This document shows positions 6,981 to 7,395 of a stretch of 7,395 nt of DNA, piece by piece. Numbering within the stretch: position 1 is the stretch's first letter; each line of letters opens with the position of its first letter. Below the pieces are notes generated by a model that made no database searches, was not told the origin of the DNA, and was given only the letters and a program-made list of their open reading frames with translations. The position numbers were made by a program, and so were the translations under genes. This DNA comes from Synechococcaceae cyanobacterium RL_1_2. Lineage in GTDB: Bacteria; Cyanobacteriota; Cyanobacteriia; Cyanobacteriales; JAAUPO01. Location of the stretch: contig JAAUPO010000107.1 in the NCBI GenBank assembly GCA_012033095.1, forward strand, positions 1 through 7,395. Direction: 5' to 3'.

Positions 6981-7132
6981 AGGCTGTTTGAAAAGCCCCC
7001 CTTACCCCCCATTCTGGGGAAAATCACCTAAATTTTAACCAATGAAGTCCCAAAAATTGGGAGACTTGCTTGAACGATTGTCCCTAAACACCATGGTTCC
7101 TAGGACAGAATTAAAATTTTTGTGTAAGTCCT
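6981..7132. repeat. Diverged copy 2 of the MITE-like repeat, with a different left part
   Basis: The part at 7047-7132 aligns with the right two thirds of the element at 11-131. Shared blocks include TGAACGATTGTCCC, CATGGTTCC and GACAGAAT, and it ends with GTGTAAGTCCT (one change from the copy 1 end). It lacks about 12 bp of the internal CCCCAAA duplication. Its left part (6981-7046, starting AGGCTGTTTGAAAAGCC) shares only the C-rich AAGCCCCC block with copy 1 and lacks AGGACTTACGC, so it may be a mosaic of two repeat families. A stem (7046-7066) replaces the palindrome of copy 1. Confidence 0.65.
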
Positions 7133-7254
7133 GAAAGTTTAGAGTTATACCTCAAACTGGCCTTGGAATACTGGAATTTATTGTCATCCGTAGGTCTTGC
7201 CAATGTGCTGGAGAGGTGATCCCTAGATCAAACAGCTAAGCATTCCATTCGCGT

Positions 7255-7310
7255 TATAGCAGTCCCAATACCAAAATCGGGAGTCCTATACAAGTAAGGA
7301 TCAGGAAGAT
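7255..7310 (+). repeat. Dispersed repeat with TATAGCAGTCC core (copy B)
   Basis: TATAGCAGTCC (7255-7265) and CAGGAAGAT (7302-7310) match the two blocks of the copy at 3866-3899, in the same orientation but with 36 nt between them in place of 14. The middle repeats the AGTCCTA string (7282-7288), suggesting an internal duplication or insertion. Confidence 0.55.
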
Positions 7311-7395
7311 TAAACCCCTTGATAATCAATTATCCTGGGTCTAAATATCCTTACAACTTTAGCACTAGCCAAAATCGTTTTGTTTAGTATGGGAA

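Larger units (their letters stand above)
6677..7395. other. Non-coding region upstream of glgA
   Basis: About 0.7 kb without a gene. It holds the glgA ribosome binding site and a promoter candidate (6682-6720), an 8-bp tandem TTATGGTG duplication (6835-6850), a CCCAAC/GTTGGG inverted repeat (6906-6911 with 6924-6929) without a T-tract, and two dispersed-repeat copies (6981-7132 and 7255-7310). A short minus-strand frame near 7142-7220 reads protein-like (SPAHWQDLRMTINSS) but is only about 27 codons between stops and may be a relic. No tRNA or structured RNA was recognised. Confidence 0.6.

Noticed and set aside
1..7395. A novel defence, toxin-antitoxin, CRISPR or secondary-metabolite system
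   Set aside because: All genes belong to ordinary conserved families apart from the unknown-function DUF760; there is no direct-repeat/spacer array, nuclease, transposase or biosynthetic gene.

Overview
The window comes from a cyanobacterium. It carries seven perfect copies of the HIP1 octamer GCGATCGC in 7.4 kb. It also has a cyanobacterial/plastid-type DUF760 gene, a cyanobacterial GlgA and intergenic repeats of a cyanobacterial style. Base composition and protein style suggest a unicellular or colonial lineage (Synechocystis/Microcystis/Cyanothece-like), but the genus cannot be fixed from sequence alone.

All six recognisable genes lie on the minus strand, so transcription runs right to left. 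About 0.7 kb of non-coding DNA (6677-7395) holds two dispersed-repeat copies and the 5' region of glgA. Then come glgA (glycogen synthase, 5205-6676), scpB (chromosome segregation, 4511-4993), a DUF760 gene (4096-4434), a repeat-bearing intergenic stretch, a hemerythrin-GGDEF diguanylate cyclase (2649-3770), trpE (1074-2596), rsmI (175-1030) and a 121-bp MITE-like repeat (11-131). scpB and the DUF760 gene look like one transcription unit with an extended -10 promoter. The cyclase, trpE and rsmI are separated by only 43-52 nt and could be cotranscribed. There is no obvious shared pathway: the set mixes carbon storage, chromosome maintenance, second-messenger signalling, tryptophan synthesis and rRNA modification.

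The most striking feature is that three of the six genes (rsmI, trpE, glgA) are each broken by one single-base frameshift. Each lies in or next to a short homopolymer, and coding similarity is intact on both sides. Restoring one base gives proteins of 284, 507 and 490 residues, the usual family lengths. trpE and glgA would lose their catalytic regions. The simplest explanation is homopolymer sequencing or consensus error; very recent pseudogene formation is the alternative.

I see no CRISPR array, tRNA, rRNA, phage, toxin-antitoxin or defence locus, and no convincing undescribed multi-gene system. The other notable points are the well-preserved hemerythrin-GGDEF sensor and two families of dispersed repeats, each present twice.
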